Positions 38,682 to 54,700 are shown, counted from the stretch's first letter. The stretch is 64,000 nt of DNA from Trichoplax adhaerens (GCF_000150275.1 NW_002060948.1:4166759-4230758), one strand, 5' to 3'. Notes: a model not told the origin generated them from the letters alone. Made by a program: numbers and translations.

Positions 38682-41600
38682 ATATCTAAATGTGTACTAC
38701 CGTAAGCGTATGAAGTATACAGGTAGATTCTGTAACTTGCTACAAATGTAATTTACAGTAGGGTACTAATCTTCTTATCATTCGATATACTTTAAATTTT
38801 GTTGGTTTAACGTGATTAGCATCATCTGTTTACCTTTAGCATAATTGTAATCGTTGGCACCATCGTCTTTGTAGCAATATGTTAATAATGGAGGAGTATG
38901 CTATCGCTGCAAATACTGCAGTTATCTATTACCCAAATTTCTGAATTAACAACAGTTGAGCAGCTATCGGCTACTTAGACCGCTGTAATTTGTCTAAGAT
39001 TGCAAGAGAGTTGTAATAAAAATGTCTATTAGAACTTGCGTGAAGTATTTACTTGAAAATTGAATAGGTGATTTAAGTTATCTCACCGCATGCATTATAA
39101 CTTATGCGGTTTGTTGCAGAAGTACATACTTTCGAAGGTGTAAGGCATGCTATTAGTATCGTCGATTGGATGATATGGAAAATTTGTACGTTTGTAGATA
39201 ATGCTATAAATAAGCCTTTTCTAAAGATTTTAGGAGGGTTTATTACAAGCTAGCAGACAATATGCGTACATTGGAAGATCTTAGAGATTTTTGACCAGCT
39301 ATTTATTAAGTAATGGCTCAGTCTGGTCGTGCATCTGCTTCTTCTTGTTAACTATTGGGAAAAAGTTTAGATTGCTATATAATCATAATGTCATCGTTAA
39401 TTTTTATGCTGCATAGCGGAGATATAGAGTGTAAAGTCTATAGATTCCCTAGTATAGTCATTGTCGTAAAATATTAACGATTATCGTCCATTCAGGAATG
39501 TCAGCACATAGCTTTATATTGGTATTCAGAAAGTATAAAGTAAATTTCAGCGTATTAGAGCCTGACTCTTGTTTAATTAAAAAAACTACCGTAAATTTAT
39601 CTTTTGTAAATGCCCAACTTCATGATAACAAAAGCTACTGTTTGTTTAATGTAACCAGGAAAAAACAGTTCCAAGGCAAGCTACTTCTGTAAATGCAGCG
39701 AATAAGATATTATCTATTAAAGCAATCGCATTACATACGAGCAATAGTGTTAAAGTTGATTTCAAGATATAACTATAATAGCTTACACATTTAAATATAT
39801 ATCTTAAGCTGAAACATGTTTACATTTTTGTGATGTGTGGGGATGAAAAACGGAAGCACATTTTTGTGAGAACTCCAGCACTATCAAACTGTTCGTAGAA
39901 TTACTTCTGCAGTCACAAATGCGAACTAATTATTTTGATATTGAATCTTTCGGAGCGGTGAATGTAGACATCGAAATTTGGAAGTTGATACAGTAGTAAT
40001 TCTAGGATCAGTTATTCGTGTACCGTTGTTAACGTGATTATATTATTTATTAAACTCTCATGCTTTGTTATCTACTTTATAATAGTAGCTAATTACACAG
40101 GCTATACAAAAATTCAGTTTACTGTATGCATGCTAGTGCAAAGCGATTTTTAGAATCAAACCTAATTCACTGTATAGACCCTTATATTTATGCTTATCGT
40201 ATTCTTAAAACTTCCTTCAAAAATCGTGGTTAAAATAGAATTCAAGACTTCTTAAATAGAACGTTTATAATTATTAAAAATAGATAGATCAACGGTCGTA
40301 GATTAAAAATGAAATTTAGTCTGTCGTAGTACTCGTTTATGTGTACAGTATTCCTTTTTTAGCCTTTACAACAATGTTTCAATCAGGAATACTATATTAT
40401 TAAAAAAATTTAATTCTCAATAAAATACCGTTTAACATTAGTGCACAATCTTCAAGTGCCCTGATATTTAAAATTATATTTTATTCCGCATTATGTTATT
40501 GCTATAAATCGTTTCAATTAGCTAAACCTAAAATAGTGTAATATTCCACTACAATTCGCTTTCGATTCAGTGAAAGTATTAGTTCTAGTAATGGCTGCCT
40601 GATGCTGTTCTACATGTAAGCATTTGAATATATAAGTGTAACGATTGCAAAGTTTAGATAGGGAAATCAGTGAAGTTGTGCTGTAGCAGAAAATATTATA
40701 AAATTTATGTTATGACTTCAGAAAGATACGAAACTTTAGAGGCAAAATTAAACACTCTTATTATTGAAGATATTTAATTGCTTTTTTCTAGTACAGTTCG
40801 CAGACTGTTATACAGTATTTATTCGGATGGAATGGATCACATCAGATAAATTTACACCTTTGCTTTAAAGGAATGTAACAAGATATGATTATAATATTAA
40901 TATATGTTTAATAATAAGAGCGGAAGATATCGTTAATGTAAGCACATATTGCTAACAGTTCAGCGTTCTTAAAACTAAATTTTAACAAGTCTGCACATGA
41001 ATATATTATAGTTAAAGTCTAATTAATAGCAGGCTTATTTATAATAACTAGAAAGCTGATCGTGACGAAAACCCAATCCATTACAATAGCATCGAAAACT
41101 CCATTCTGTGACACCATAAATTACGTATGTTTTAATACGCTACTTCTTGAGTTATCTATATTACTGCCAGACATTACTCACTAAAGCTCCTTAAAAATAG
41201 ATTTACTACTTCAGCGATTGTTATCAATCGGGGATAGCTAATAGAAAGATTCGGAAACACGATAATAAATTATCGTAGCTGTAATAGGTAATTTAATCCG
41301 TTTAATTGGTTAATTATTTATAATTATTCATTGATTGGGTACGGGTACCGATTACTTTTAAGATATATCTTTGATTTTAAGCACTATGATGCAACCAAGA
41401 TAAATTAGCTTTTAAAAAAAAATAAAACGCTGATAATTATAATCACTTGTTGATTCATTCTACTGAACGTAATACCACTATCTTGGTATTTGGTCACATA
41501 CATTTTAATACATCGTTCCGTATATTTACTTAAAAATAAGTCTACTACAGCAAGATAGAGCTTATAACCGAGTTTTGTGTAAGATGTAGATAATTTTAGC

Positions 41601-42592
41601 GGTAGCATATAGCAATCAATCAATTTGCAACGCAATTGAAATAACAGGTCATTCAAGTCATTTACCTGACCCAAATTTAAACTGTAATTTTAACAATTTC
41701 AGTGAATATTAGCTATTATACGATAATTTAAAACCTTAATTTATGTGATGTTGGCTATTTTAAATTGTATGTTAATAGATGAAGGTTGTAAATTTCCCTT
41801 CATATTGAAATTACATTTAGTTGATGCACATTCTTGATGAAGATTCGTAGTAAACGTATAATGTTAAATTGATCCAATGTAGTAAAATACGTTTTTGACT
41901 GGCTGATTGATTGATTGATTAATAATATTATCAGCAATATGCTTCGAATAACTGACGTCTAGCTAAACGAAAATTATAAATTAGATTAAGATTCATTATA
42001 TAGAAAGTAACTACATAAAAATGTTGGTAATTAAGCATATCATTAATTGAATAGAACAGAGATTTCCATGTCATTCTGGATAAGAACAAGTAATAGCAAT
42101 ACTAGTTAGTGATTTAATTATTCTGTAACTCACTAATTATAAAAGACCAATATCATTACTGCCCCTTCACTGCAGTATAATTATATTAAAATTTGTCTGG
42201 CTTTTAGATTGAAGTCTTTGAAATTGCAATTTCTCCATTTGTTTTAATAACATAATCATGCTAATCTTTTTATGACGTCAGCTGTTATTGATTACGATTA
42301 CTAACATAAAGTTTGATTCAACCTCGCCTATATTATAATGAAGAAAGATATATTATGTTGCAATATTGATTTAACATTAATTAATTTTTCCTCATGGTAA
42401 CAGTGGCAATTGCATGTTTGTTATAAATTGGAATAATAATGATAGCATTGTCTTATGTATTATTATTATCATTTGAAGCACCGATCAGTTTTGATTAGTC
42501 AAGTATTTAGTAGCCTGAGCATCTAATCTCTTTTTAAGTTAACACTAAGCAGCTGAAAGGAGATCGACGTACCACGCTACCGCCATTGAGAG
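38682..42592. other. Spacer between eIF5A and the peptidase array
   Basis: AATAAA at 39015-39020. ORFs at 39498-39692 and 41405-41674 (minus) show no domain and no splice context. GATT is repeated in tandem near 41905-41920. The pentamer of the preceding domain is essentially absent. No gene supported. Confidence 0.6.
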
Positions 42593-45500
42593 ATGGACAA
42601 ATTTACCGAAAAGACGCCGCAAGGCAATATTCACAACGTCAAAGTAGAAGCCAATCCAAATTATAAACTTAAAAGACTTATCTACAGCCTTTTTGTTGTT
42701 GTCATTTTACTTGGACTAGTAGTTGCAGGTTTAGCAGTATTTGTGGTATTCAACTCTAAAGCTCATGTTCAAAACGACGTTTGCACCACTCAAAATTGCT
42801 ATCAAGCAACCTCTGATATATTGGCGTATATCAACGAATCTGTTGATCCTTGTCATGATTTCTATTCGTATGCCTGCGGTAGATGGCTAGCAAATAATCC
42901 TATCCCTGTCGATCGCCCACGGCATGGAACTTTATATAAGATTATTGACAAGAAGGAAATGATTTTGCGACGACTTCTCGAGCGTACAACAGCTGCAGCA
43001 GCCAATGATGGAGAACGAAAAGCAATCATGTATTTTAAGTCTTGCATGCAAGACATTTTTACACAAACAGAGAGCAGAAAAGATCTTATTGCAATGATAC
43101 GACGATTGGGCGGTTGGAATGTTATTCCAACATTAAAACCAGCCGATATGACAAATTGGGATTATAATTCTGTTATGGCACAACTTTCTGCAAAATATGA
43201 CGTCGATACTTTATTTTCTATTTGGGTTGGCGTGGACTTAAGAAATTCGAATGTTACTATAATTGAGGTAAAGAATAATATTTTTGTTATGATATAAATT
43301 ATTATGCTAAAACTATAATGTAGCATGAAGTGGGTATAAATGCAACTGACTAACCATGAGATATTCATAAATTAGTAAACATCATTCTATGTTCAATTAT
43401 ATTGAAATCGTACGATTGATTATTAGGGTGTTTTCGTCAATTACAAAGTATTAGCATTACTATATTATTAATAGTTGTCGTAAATATCAATTGTACTATA
43501 GAATGTAGCAATAAGCGAACATTTATGGGTAATCATATGAGATCGCTTGATAATAGTACCTTACTTGTTCTGATTGTGGATCGAAAAAATGTGAGCTCAT
43601 CAAAATTTTTTGCGTACAACTGCTATAAAAATATCATTCACTTAGTTTTATCGTCCAGCAACAATGAGTACCACTCAATTCTCCGATTGTAATGCATTTA
43701 ATTCAGGTGAAGGCCTTTGAATTCTTGCTTGAATAGCACGATAATCTAAGCAAAATATGAAATTTAAATTTATTCACCAAACCATGTCATTTACATGTTG
43801 TTTATTAGATTGGCATAAATATATTAATGAATTTATGATTAGAGGAGGATCTCAAAACTGTATATACGAAAGACATATGATTGAATTTTTTAAATATAAT
43901 TTATGCATTCATATGTTCAAAGTCATTATAACGGTTTCTATTAGCAAGCTGGTAAATTTCTAACCTATTTATATTGTCTAATTGAGATACAGATAGACGC
44001 CGTTTCTTCCGTTATTCATTCTGTTTATATCTTCAAAAATTTTCGTTATGACGCAGTGGCATTTTTAAGTCTACAGCTTGGGACGATATCATAATATCAA
44101 TAATTTCTCCATATGTTTATGATTACTCATATTATAATATTATTATTAGTTGCCTTAATTAAGTTAAATAGGATCGTAATTCTTTCAATATTCAAAATGT
44201 AATGGAAATCGATACTGTACAGATGGAGGGAAATATACTGAACTAATACACTTTTCTATTTGTATGATTCATAAACCAGCACAAAGAAATATATGCTGTA
44301 AAAATGAAATGTACAGCAATCAATGAATTGGATTTAAAATATGTAAAATCTTCTTTCTATGTAGACATATGATGTTTAGGGCATTTGCTTGTAGTCAATA
44401 TAAATTTATTAATATTCACTATTTTATTCATAATACAAAAACTAGTATAACATGTAATATGCTGAATCTATTAAATCGGAATTGCTACTAGACAGTAAAG
44501 GTAGTAAAGATAAATTAATTACTATTGCTAGACAGACCACGTCTCCTACATAAATCAAATTTAGCATTTATACTTATAAAATTAATACTATAGTAATTAT
44601 AATCAATTAATATTTAGTAACCTTAATGAATGATAAGCACGAAGTAAAATATTTTTACGCAATCGCATGTATGACTTTATATTTTCAGGAATTTTTGCAA
44701 TTATACTATCTATCATGATTTACACAAATTAAATAGCTATAAGACAGTACGGAAAAGCATCAACGGTTATTTTATTTGGTGAAAGAAACTTTACAGATTC
44801 TTTACAGCTATGTTAATTTCGGATTTAAATATATAGCTTTTTAAGCTATTGGATGTAATGATGAATTGTACTTTACCTTTAGCTGCCATTAAACAATACA
44901 GTATTAAAATTATTACAATTAATTCAGTATCGGTGTATCTGGTACATTTATTTTAATCTTAACCAGTTCATCGAACGTTCGTAACTCTTGTATACTTTTA
45001 TTCTTAGATGACGCAATCTGGACTAAGCTTGCCAAATATTGAATTCTACTTCAAACCGGACGCGCAAGCGGTATGAACTATCTTACAAATTTCAAAACTG
45101 TATGCCTCTAAGATGCAGTACATAATAAAGAATGTGTATTAATTGACGCATTATGGTAGTTCTAATTTCTATCTTTGACGTCTAGAATAATTGAATACTT
45201 ATTCCTATACCATTTAACTGTTATACTAAATTATAGGCAGTACAAGCTCTAATAGAGTATATGACTGATATTGCAATGCATTTGGGAGCTACGGATAGAA
45301 ATAGAACCAGAGAGAAAATGACAGAAGTCTATCGCTTCGAGCAAAACGTTGCTAAGGTAAGAAATATGATAGCAAGTAATCCAGATAAAGAGAAGGATTA
45401 AATTTTCTATATATGATCATAAACGTGATTGGAATAGAAAGGAAATGACTCTAAATACATTTTCTATTTTCCCTCTTTCTGTATAGACACATATTCATAA

Positions 45501-48407
45501 GCTAAATAAAAGAAACGAAACATTGTTCTATAATAAAGTGAATTTAAGCGCTGTAGAAAATGTCTGCCCGGAGGTAAGCTTATAACAGAGATAAAATTTG
45601 ATTTAGACTAGTTACGACATTCAATACGGGTTAAATTTCGGAATTCCTTTTAAATTTATTTCTTCGTAATTGCCACCAACGAGGTCAATTCTAACATTTA
45701 GTAATTCAAAGTACCTTCAAAATTCAATTTACTTTGCTTCGATTTAGTAGCATAAGGGTTTAGCATAGGCTTAAAATATTGCAGTAGATTAACAGAATAC
45801 TTTGGTAATAGAACAGGATATGCACATATTAGTATCTCAATTTTAATGGAAAGCATATACAACTCATTAATATGATAGTCGTATCATACGGGTACTATCA
45901 GGCTTAATTTATTCCATGGCAATAATGCAGAAATTTTTAAAATTGTGATTTATTGCACTATACCAAACATAGAGCTAGCGAACGATCATACTATTCTAGT
46001 TTCTATCATGTCATCAAAGACATACATAGATTGTTTCAGATCATAAAAATTGAGATGCTGTTTCAGTTATAATATACAATAATTGTCAAGTTAAAAGTTA
46101 AATTATAATTAGATCACTTAAGTGAACCATTTCAATTCTTCTGGATAAATTATGTACAAATTTTCAATTTTCATCATCAGTTTGAAATTTACTAAATTAG
46201 TCATCAGTGTTTACTAACTGTATATCATGGTTATCTATGATAAGAATTTTTTCATATATATATTTTCACGTGCGAGTGTATGTAAACAACTTTAGCGGAT
46301 GCTAGCTGGTTTTCGGTGTTGGCGGTGTGATTTAATATTTCCATTTTGTTACTTCTGTAGATTAACTTCAATTCCTATTTGAAATTAATGTTTGGCCGAG
46401 TTATTCCTTACGACGAACCTGTTATAAATTATGCAATGAACTATTTTAAAAGAATGAACGACTTACTCACCAATACAACCAAAGAGTAAGTTCAATATAT
46501 GCAATCTCTAGCTCCGACTAGTATTATTCAATTCGCCATATATTTTATGAACATTACTTGTATACCTGTGGTGTTTTTCATTTTAAAATACGCTTTCTAA
46601 GAATTTCTTTTTTACTGGATCAATTTCTACTCAGGACATTAAATAATTATCTAATTTGGCATTTCGTGAAGACATTTGCACCAGCTGCAGACTCATACCT
46701 TCAAGCAGCTTTTAATAGATATAATCTAGCCATTGGTGGTAGACAAACAACAGGCTCACAGGGACTAATTTGTTCATCTAGGACCGATGCTGCCCTAGGC
46801 ATGGCTGTCGGTGCTATGTTCGTAAAAGATTCCTTTCCAGGTCAAAGTCGCACAACGGTATTTAATAATTGCCTGATATGAAATATTTTATTACTATTAA
46901 TCTATATAGATGTGTTTACATCACATTGTAAATAGTAACGAACATTCGTATAGTTACTGGTTCAACTGTAATATCCATTAATTACTTGTTGTCACACACC
47001 ACTAGGGACAAAGTAAGTCTACACACGCCAATGCTGACGAAAAACGCCTCTTACTAACGTAAAGAGACGAGATTAGCTATATCACTTAACAGTTCAGCTT
47101 CTATGACCGAATACTATTGTATAGTTATATCGTCACTGATAGTGTAGACGTTCTAAAGTTATAGAAATTAATATGAATATTGTTTATTAAAGACTTCATA
47201 TAAGATAATTAAAAATTCCTGTTATCATTAACTAATAGTAAACTAATAAAGAGCTTAGCTCTTAGCACAAATGACAATTCAACACCTTAACAATATAATT
47301 AATTAAACGTAATCAATTATCAAGAACACTAGCAGTGCATTATGATATTAATCGAAGACTAAGCAGGTTACATGAAGAAATGATAATTAATTAATAAAAC
47401 GCCAATTCACACTAACAATATTTAATATTACTTAATAATTACGACAAGCTTACGCATCATAACAATTGTATTTTAATGATTAGGCCATCAAAATGGTAGA
47501 AGATATTCGGAATACATTCATTGCGGAGCTTCCCAACTTATTTTGGATGGATAATCAAACACGATCTGTAGCAGCAGATAAAGCAAGAGCTGTTATAGCA
47601 CAAGTTGGTTATCCGGCATTTATTTTGAATGGCACCAGATTGTCTAATTTCTACGCTAATTTCTCCGTTAATGATAGTTATTATTTTATTAATACTGTTC
47701 GTCGGAGAGCTTATGCTTTACAGCTTAATATAGCTCGTCTTGGCAAACCTTATGATAAAAAAGCATGGATAGCAACTCCATCAACAGTGAATGCATTTTA
47801 CAGCCCACCAAGAAACCGTATCACTATTCCAGGTGGTATCTTACAATCGCCAGTTTATAGTAATGACTACCTACGAGTGTTAAATTATGGTGCAATCGGA
47901 TCTGCTATAGGCCATGAATTTACACATGGCTTCGATAATATAGGCGGCCGTTACGATAAAGATGGTAACTTAAGACAGTGGTGGAGTGATAAAATATTAA
48001 AGAATTTCAACCAAAAATCTCAATGCCTAGTCAATCAATATTCCAATTACACCTACTTTGGTTTAAATCTTCGGGGTTATGCAACTTTAAGTGAAAATAT
48101 TGCTGATAATGGCGGTCTTGGACAATCATATCGAGCCTACCAAAAGTACGTTAAAGCATACGGACCAGAGAAACAACTACCTGGTATTCCACTGACAAAT
48201 GAGCAATTATTCTTTACTGCTTTTGCTCGCGTCTGGTGCACAGCAGATAAGGAATATTATGGTAAACATTATGTTTCGAGCAATGTCCACTCACCACCGA
48301 AATTTCGAGTTTTAGGAACACTTCGTAATTCTGTAGAATTTGCGAATGCTTTCAAATGTCCCCTTGGATCACCTATGAATCCCGTAAAGAAATGTAAAGT
48401 ATGGTAG
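42593..48407 (+). CDS. M13 zinc metallopeptidase 1 (neprilysin/ECE-like), type II membrane protein
   Basis: Seven exons: 42593-43267, 45008-45070, 45237-45356, 45487-45573, 46361-46485, 46635-46857 and 47484-48407, joining in phase to 738 residues (human neprilysin 750). A short cytoplasmic head and one helix (29-53) anchor it as type II. The luminal part has DPCHDFYSYACGRW near the start, as in the family. The zinc site is HEFTH (575-579) with the third ligand in ENIAD (635-639). NAFY (534-537), His700 and Arg706 (VHSPPKFR) match substrate-binding residues of neprilysin, and it ends in CKVW, the usual C-terminal motif. It should cut short extracellular peptides. All catalytic residues are present, so activity is likely. 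Intron 1 is 1740 bp. Poly(A) signal candidate at 48509-48514. First gene of a tandem array; the most diverged of the three. Confidence 0.95.
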
Positions 48408-51400
48408 ACACGCTCTTTTACTCTTATTAATTTTAACGGTTTGATATCTTAACGCAAGCCATTCTCGATCTGCGTTGGATTTTCCCTAGATAACTTTAGT
48501 GTGGATAAAATAAAAATACTGGGTTGATAGTCAGACTTATTATACCTCCTATATGATAATAACGGGTAAATTCTATAGAGCTGATGCTTACATTTGTGTT
48601 GCTATTGATAATAAATCTACTTTCTAAATTGAACCCAATAAGAGCAGTATTTAAAACCATACCATTAAGTATAGAATTTTTTTTATCTACAGTAAAATAA
48701 GACAGTATATTTCTATACTCAATACACTTAAGTTATTTCATTTGTATTATTATAGATTGCTTAATTTTAAAAGATACATTATGTCCTAATTTAACTAATG
48801 AATACTGATTTAACACGTATACGGAATGTAAAACGTTGCTTTATCTATACTAAAGCAGTTTATTAGTCGCTTCATAAACTCCGATTAGATGGATGATCCA
48901 GTTATAAAAATTGTTGTATTATGTATATTATTTTGACCCCATTACCTGATCTTAAAAGTAGCATCGGCGATATTTACTGCCTACTAATTAAGTTAACTTG
49001 CTACTAGATCGGAACAATCCTATATTTGCAAACTGTGGAATTATAATAAACACTGGCAAAAGTACACTATGTCAGCATAGATATAAATGAGAATGCATTA
49101 TTCACGCTGTATAAGAAGTTAAACATCTTGCTGTAGTTGCAATTATTTAAGTTTATTAATAATTATAGGCTTAAAATAGAATGAACAAAGACAAAAAAAA
49201 TTGTTACATCATAAGAGGATGCTACATCATAGTCTGCGAAATAAATTTGATCTGCTAAAATAGAGATTTAGCAATTGCATCAACCAAATTTTTACTTTAT
49301 GAGGAATTAAAATATATTTTAGAATTGTATCAGTGTTAAAATTATTTCTTTTATTAATTAAGTGATAGTGAAGTTACATTTTAAAGAAATTTTTCGCAAA
49401 ATTGATCCTGTAGTAACGGTTGTTTCGGATGCTAAAGTCGAAAATTGTTTGGTAGCCTAGATTTAGTGAAATGTAACAACTGACTGACACTTAGAGATTG
49501 TGAATCACTTGAGATATAGATTTTTTATGGCATTAGTAAACTTACATCGAAAAAATGTATATGCGATTAATTAGTAAACTCCATTGATATCAGTAATACG
49601 AAAATTAATTTCAGCTCGTTATTTTTGCAGTTTATTATTGCCTTGAAGCCATGTTCTACATAGCAAGTTTCGTTTCATACATTGAAATTGATCATTTATT
49701 GCTTATTCGAGTACTTTATGAAATATTAGCTTAGATCTCCCTTAGAAGAGTACGACTTAGTGTACCTTAAACCAAATTAGGAAGAATTTATAAATATAAA
49801 TACAAATTCATGCATGAGAGAGTGCGATTTGATGACTCCAAACGGATAGCATTTTAGCTTTCTACTTCATTGTTAAGTAATTCAATAAATTATCTTAGTT
49901 ATATTTCTGATTAGGATTATTCGATCAATACTGATTGCATTTCTTCAGAATCTTCATTGCTGTTATCGTGCGGACACTCCATAACTTTCGTAAAATAGTT
50001 TGATGGAGAACAGGTCATAAAGAACTAAATGCAGGCTTTTGTAGGTACTTCCTATCTAAGTTATACTATTTCTCCTATAATTATTTTTTGAACAAAGTAA
50101 TTATGCCGCTAAACTAATATTGACATTCACTAATGACTTTTCATGAAATTCGATAGCTTATAGCTTGCAATATAATTTTGCATAAGAAAGATTTCTATTG
50201 TAACAGTTATGACTGCAGAAAAAGTATATTATGATTGAAGTAAACATTTTGTAAGTGATTAATCTTTCACTGGAGAATAATTACTATATACTGCTTCTTT
50301 TATCTTAGACATTATCATATAGATTATAAATTAGATTATAGAGGTTATAATAGCAAATGGAATCTTTATGATAATGTTAAAACTAAAACATTTGTCAAGG
50401 ACGTCGTAAGATACTGCGAAAAATTTATCGCCTAGATAGTATAAAATTAAAGGCGTCGCTTAATACGGGAATTTACAGTGATTAATGCGGTCTACGCTTA
50501 GTCTATTCATAGATAGAATCGAAATATCCGTTATTCTAAGTTTGAAGAAATGAAGCCCTTACATATTACTAAGATACTTGAAGACTGTCTGATCCACAGC
50601 TATTAAAGATGGAGAGGCGGATATAATTGTTGTTGCCTTGACGTTGCAGTACTTATTTGCTACAATATGGTTTGTTCTACGTAATTGCTGAATCATGATA
50701 TACAGTGATATAATGCCACAAATACTTATAAATTGAAGATGGAGAGGCGGATACAATTGTTACCTTGACATTGCAGTACTTATTTACTGCGATATAGTTT
50801 TATTTACGTAATTGTTAAATCATGTCATACAATGATATCATGAGATAAACACTTATAATATTCCATCTACTCAGCCATGGCATTACTTAAAGTGGCTTAT
50901 CAAGAGATAATAATAGGGAAACTGGAGGCATGGCATGGAATATTTCAATATTAAAATATTACGCGATAATTCTTTACCATCAAGGAAAAGTTTTCTCCTC
51001 TATCTTTCCATCTGTCTCTTTTATAAATGATCTAAAAATGCTGAAAAATCAAACTTAAGTACTCTAGATGTTAGATTAATAGGCGTTGGTATGAAGCATA
51101 TGAGGTTTTATAAACAATTTCGCGTTGATTAAAGGATAATGAAGTTGTAAGCTTAAATGCATAAGGCTGCAGCAATGTTTACACGTATTAATTAAGTTTA
51201 TTAATATATATTGGCTAAATTTACTTTGCAAAAGAATAGGAAGTGAGGGTTAAATACCATAATATATTCATAAACTAAAAATTATGACGTAAATCGAACC
51301 GTGTTTTAGAAAGCGAAGTAGCAATTTATTCGATTAAAGTACAAAATTCATGGAAAACTTCTATTTGCTTTAAATGAGGCTACCCGTACCAGGCGTATTT

Positions 51401-51710
51401 AACCACGTGTATATTAAAAGCAAACGTATAGCCCAATCATTTTCTTTAATTTCTTTGAAAGACTCTAATGTAAACAGCGTTTATGTAAGCATAATTATTT
51501 TAAATCATTAAGACTCTATTGTATCATTTATAAATTCAGATTAAATTTAAATTACCATATATTTCTTCTATATAGTAGTAGAATATGAATTGCCGAGATT
51601 TTTTAACACTTCTCCAGTATTAATTCTTAACGACGGCGTGGTAGCCAGGGCCGTGAAGTTTTCGCATTTAGCACTAATTGTTGCGATATTAATACGCTAT
51701 TGAAAAAGAT
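48408..51710. other. Spacer between peptidases 1 and 2
   Basis: Contains the 130-bp tandem duplication at 50607-50862. The minus-strand ORF 50559-50756 overlaps that duplication and is treated as chance. No further gene is visible. Confidence 0.6.
50607..50862. repeat. 130-bp tandem duplication between peptidases 1 and 2
   Basis: Copies 50607-50736 and 50737-50862 share AGATGGAGAGGCGGATA, AATTGTT, TTGCAGTACTTATTT, TACGTAATTG and ACTTATAA in order. The second copy has a few small deletions. Recent local duplication of non-coding DNA. Confidence 0.85.
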
Positions 51711-54700
51711 ATGTCTTCCAAACGAGAATTAGGAGAAAATTTTGAAGGAGTACAACAATCGAAAGTTCGAGTCGTCAAAGGTGTTCAAGATCGTACACTA
51801 GTTATTTTCTTGTTCGTCTTGGTATTATTGCTTGCTATTGGACTTGTTGTGGCTATAGTTGTCATCAAAGGTCATACAAGGACTATCTATGTCTACAATA
51901 ACACTGCTACTACTAGCAATGTCTGCACTACTTCCAGTTGTTATGCTACGTCATCTGAAATCTTAGGCACCCTTAATACATCCGTTAATCCGTGTGAAAA
52001 TTTTTACGAATATGCTTGTGGTGGCTGGCTTTCTAAAAATGACATTCCTGACGATCGATCTACCTACAACACATTTACTACCGTTTCGGTGAAAAATGAG
52101 AAAGTCATGAGAAGAGTCTTTAATGTTAACTATAAAAATCAATCTGGTGTAGGTGAACAGAAAGCCATCAAATATTATCATTCCTGTTTTAATGATCTTT
52201 ATACCGAGAATAGAAGCCGCATTGATTTAATGAACATGATTAAAGACCTAGGCGGATGGAGTGTTGTACCAAGCATCATGCCAGTCAATTTAAATACTTG
52301 GCAATATAATCCAGTTTTAGCTAAAATCTCAGCCAAATATGATGTCAATCCTCTTTTCAATGTCTGGGTTGGTTCAGACTTAAGAGATTCTAAGAAAACT
52401 GTTATTACGGTCAGTGTAATATTTATGATGATTACTTTCAAAAGTTAAACATATTACCTTTAATACTGTCTTGCAATCAGATTTTTTAAATTGGTGATTT
52501 CAATAAAGATCCCTGGTGGTGTCTTTGTGAATAATATTAGATTAGATATTAACTACTTAGGGGGGGGGGGAATCTTGGCTGGAAAAATTAGAATTGCGTA
52601 GTTTTTAGATTCAAATTAGCTAGGCTGTTTGAAATTAACTGCTCCTCGTATATTTGTATTTTATGCTACTAAAGTGTACTTTCATTCACGTACGGTATCG
52701 CATCTTCGCAATGGTTGGATAATAGTATAGCCTATATCAAATTACATTCGGTATTTTGTGACTCAAAGTCCTCGTCCTGCTAGCTTTGATTGCCCGTACT
52801 CTTTGTTCGAAGTTTAAGGCGTTTCTAGCATATTTATTTGCACAAGCCGTAGATTAGGCCTTGCCATTACGATGCTTTGGGATAACAAGATCAACAATAG
52901 TAAAACTGCAAAGTAGTCAGCAGCTAACATGTTTTATTTAAGGGAATAAAAATGGGCTATAGAAATTGATGTTAGCAGTGATTTATTGGTAATACTTTCG
53001 GTATTCGATCTCTTATAAATGTTAAATACTTTTGATATTTCTTACTTATTTTCAACATTAATGATAATAAACAAATACTACCGTACAACAAGAATTGATA
53101 ATAAAAGAATGGATTGATTGGAATGAGTAAAGGTTATAGTGGAAGGAGATGGGTTCTTTCTGCACTGTATTAATCCATTCTCAATTATACTGCCCCGTGC
53201 TATTTACAAATTAATGCGGAAAACGATTATTAAATCTCTGTAGAGAATTAGCTGATTTAATAGGAATATGACTCTTATTTACAATTTTGATATTTAGGTT
53301 CTGTAAATACTAGAAAATTTTGTACGGTCTAAAATTTCGTTATCATGAATTAATGTTAAGAAGTACGACGAGAAGGATAGTTTAAAGCTCCTATAATTAC
53401 TAAAATTAAAAGCATGATACAGAATACCTATTAGAATATAGATTACTTAAAATACTATCCTACTGTACTACAAAAAATTTAAATTGGAACCGATCTTGTT
53501 ATCAGAATGGATAATGAGGTTATGATAGTTATGTCGTATATTAAATACAAGCCAGTATAAACCCGACGTAGCTGCATGTACAGTACATAGATTGTTCTAT
53601 TTTTCTAGATTTAATGCTTTAAGCAGAAAGCATTCGATTTGAGTGGCATAAATTCATTCAACAATAATTACATTTAATTCTAAGAAAAAAAATAGTCTTT
53701 AAGGTAGACTAATAATTCTAAATTTTAATACGATACTAGGTATTAATTTATTCCCTATGCAACTTGCATGATTATTCAAGTTAATTTTAAAAACCAATAC
53801 TGAAGCTAAACAATTGCCATTGAGCTAGTTTCATGTTTTTCAAAATTGTTTCTGTGATATTTGTTGGCTAGCATTCGAGTGAAATAACGTTAGCATCTCT
53901 ATCGAAGTTATTGATTAAATTCTACTTATTTAATAGACGACACAAGGTGGCCTTACTCTTCCAGGAGTCCGATATTATACAGTCAATGAGACACATTTTG
54001 TAAGAAGAAATAATTGCAACTACATCTGAGTAGTGATACCATACTAATGTAAATTGCACTAAGTCAGCTACTATCGAATAATGTTCAATGACAGATAAAT
54101 ATTTGATGTACTTAGGCCGTCGTTGCATTTATTGAGTATATGACTGATATTGCTATGATAATGGGAGCAACAAATAGAACTGCAACCAGAGCTAAAATGG
54201 TGGATGTTTATCGCTTTGAGAAAAAAATCGCCAGAGTAAGTATAAGCTTAAAAAGGGTGATTTCAATTTTAGCAAATCAAAGAATGAAATGCTATAAAAT
54301 GCATATCTTCTTGTATCATATTTTAATTAAATCAAAGTATACTTTTTGATACATCAGATATCCATTTAGTGCTGTAATATTTCTTTCCAAGTTAAAATTA
54401 TCGGTTGAGACTCATGATTGATATGCCTTTTCGAATTTAGGCTTTCGTTCATAATTTGAATAAGAGAAATGAAAGAGCGGATTATTTTAAATCAAGCATT
54501 TCCGGAATGAAAGCTGCTTGCCCTGCAGTAAGTTTTATTATTAAAGTAGATAAATAATTTCAGGTAGAAAGAACAAATATAAGGACAAAACTAATCATTG
54601 ATATTTGATACGCCAGATTGATTTTAGCTTGTACATGAATACACTCTTTAATAAAACATTTCAAAATAGTGAACCAATCGTCAATTACGCCATGCCTTAT

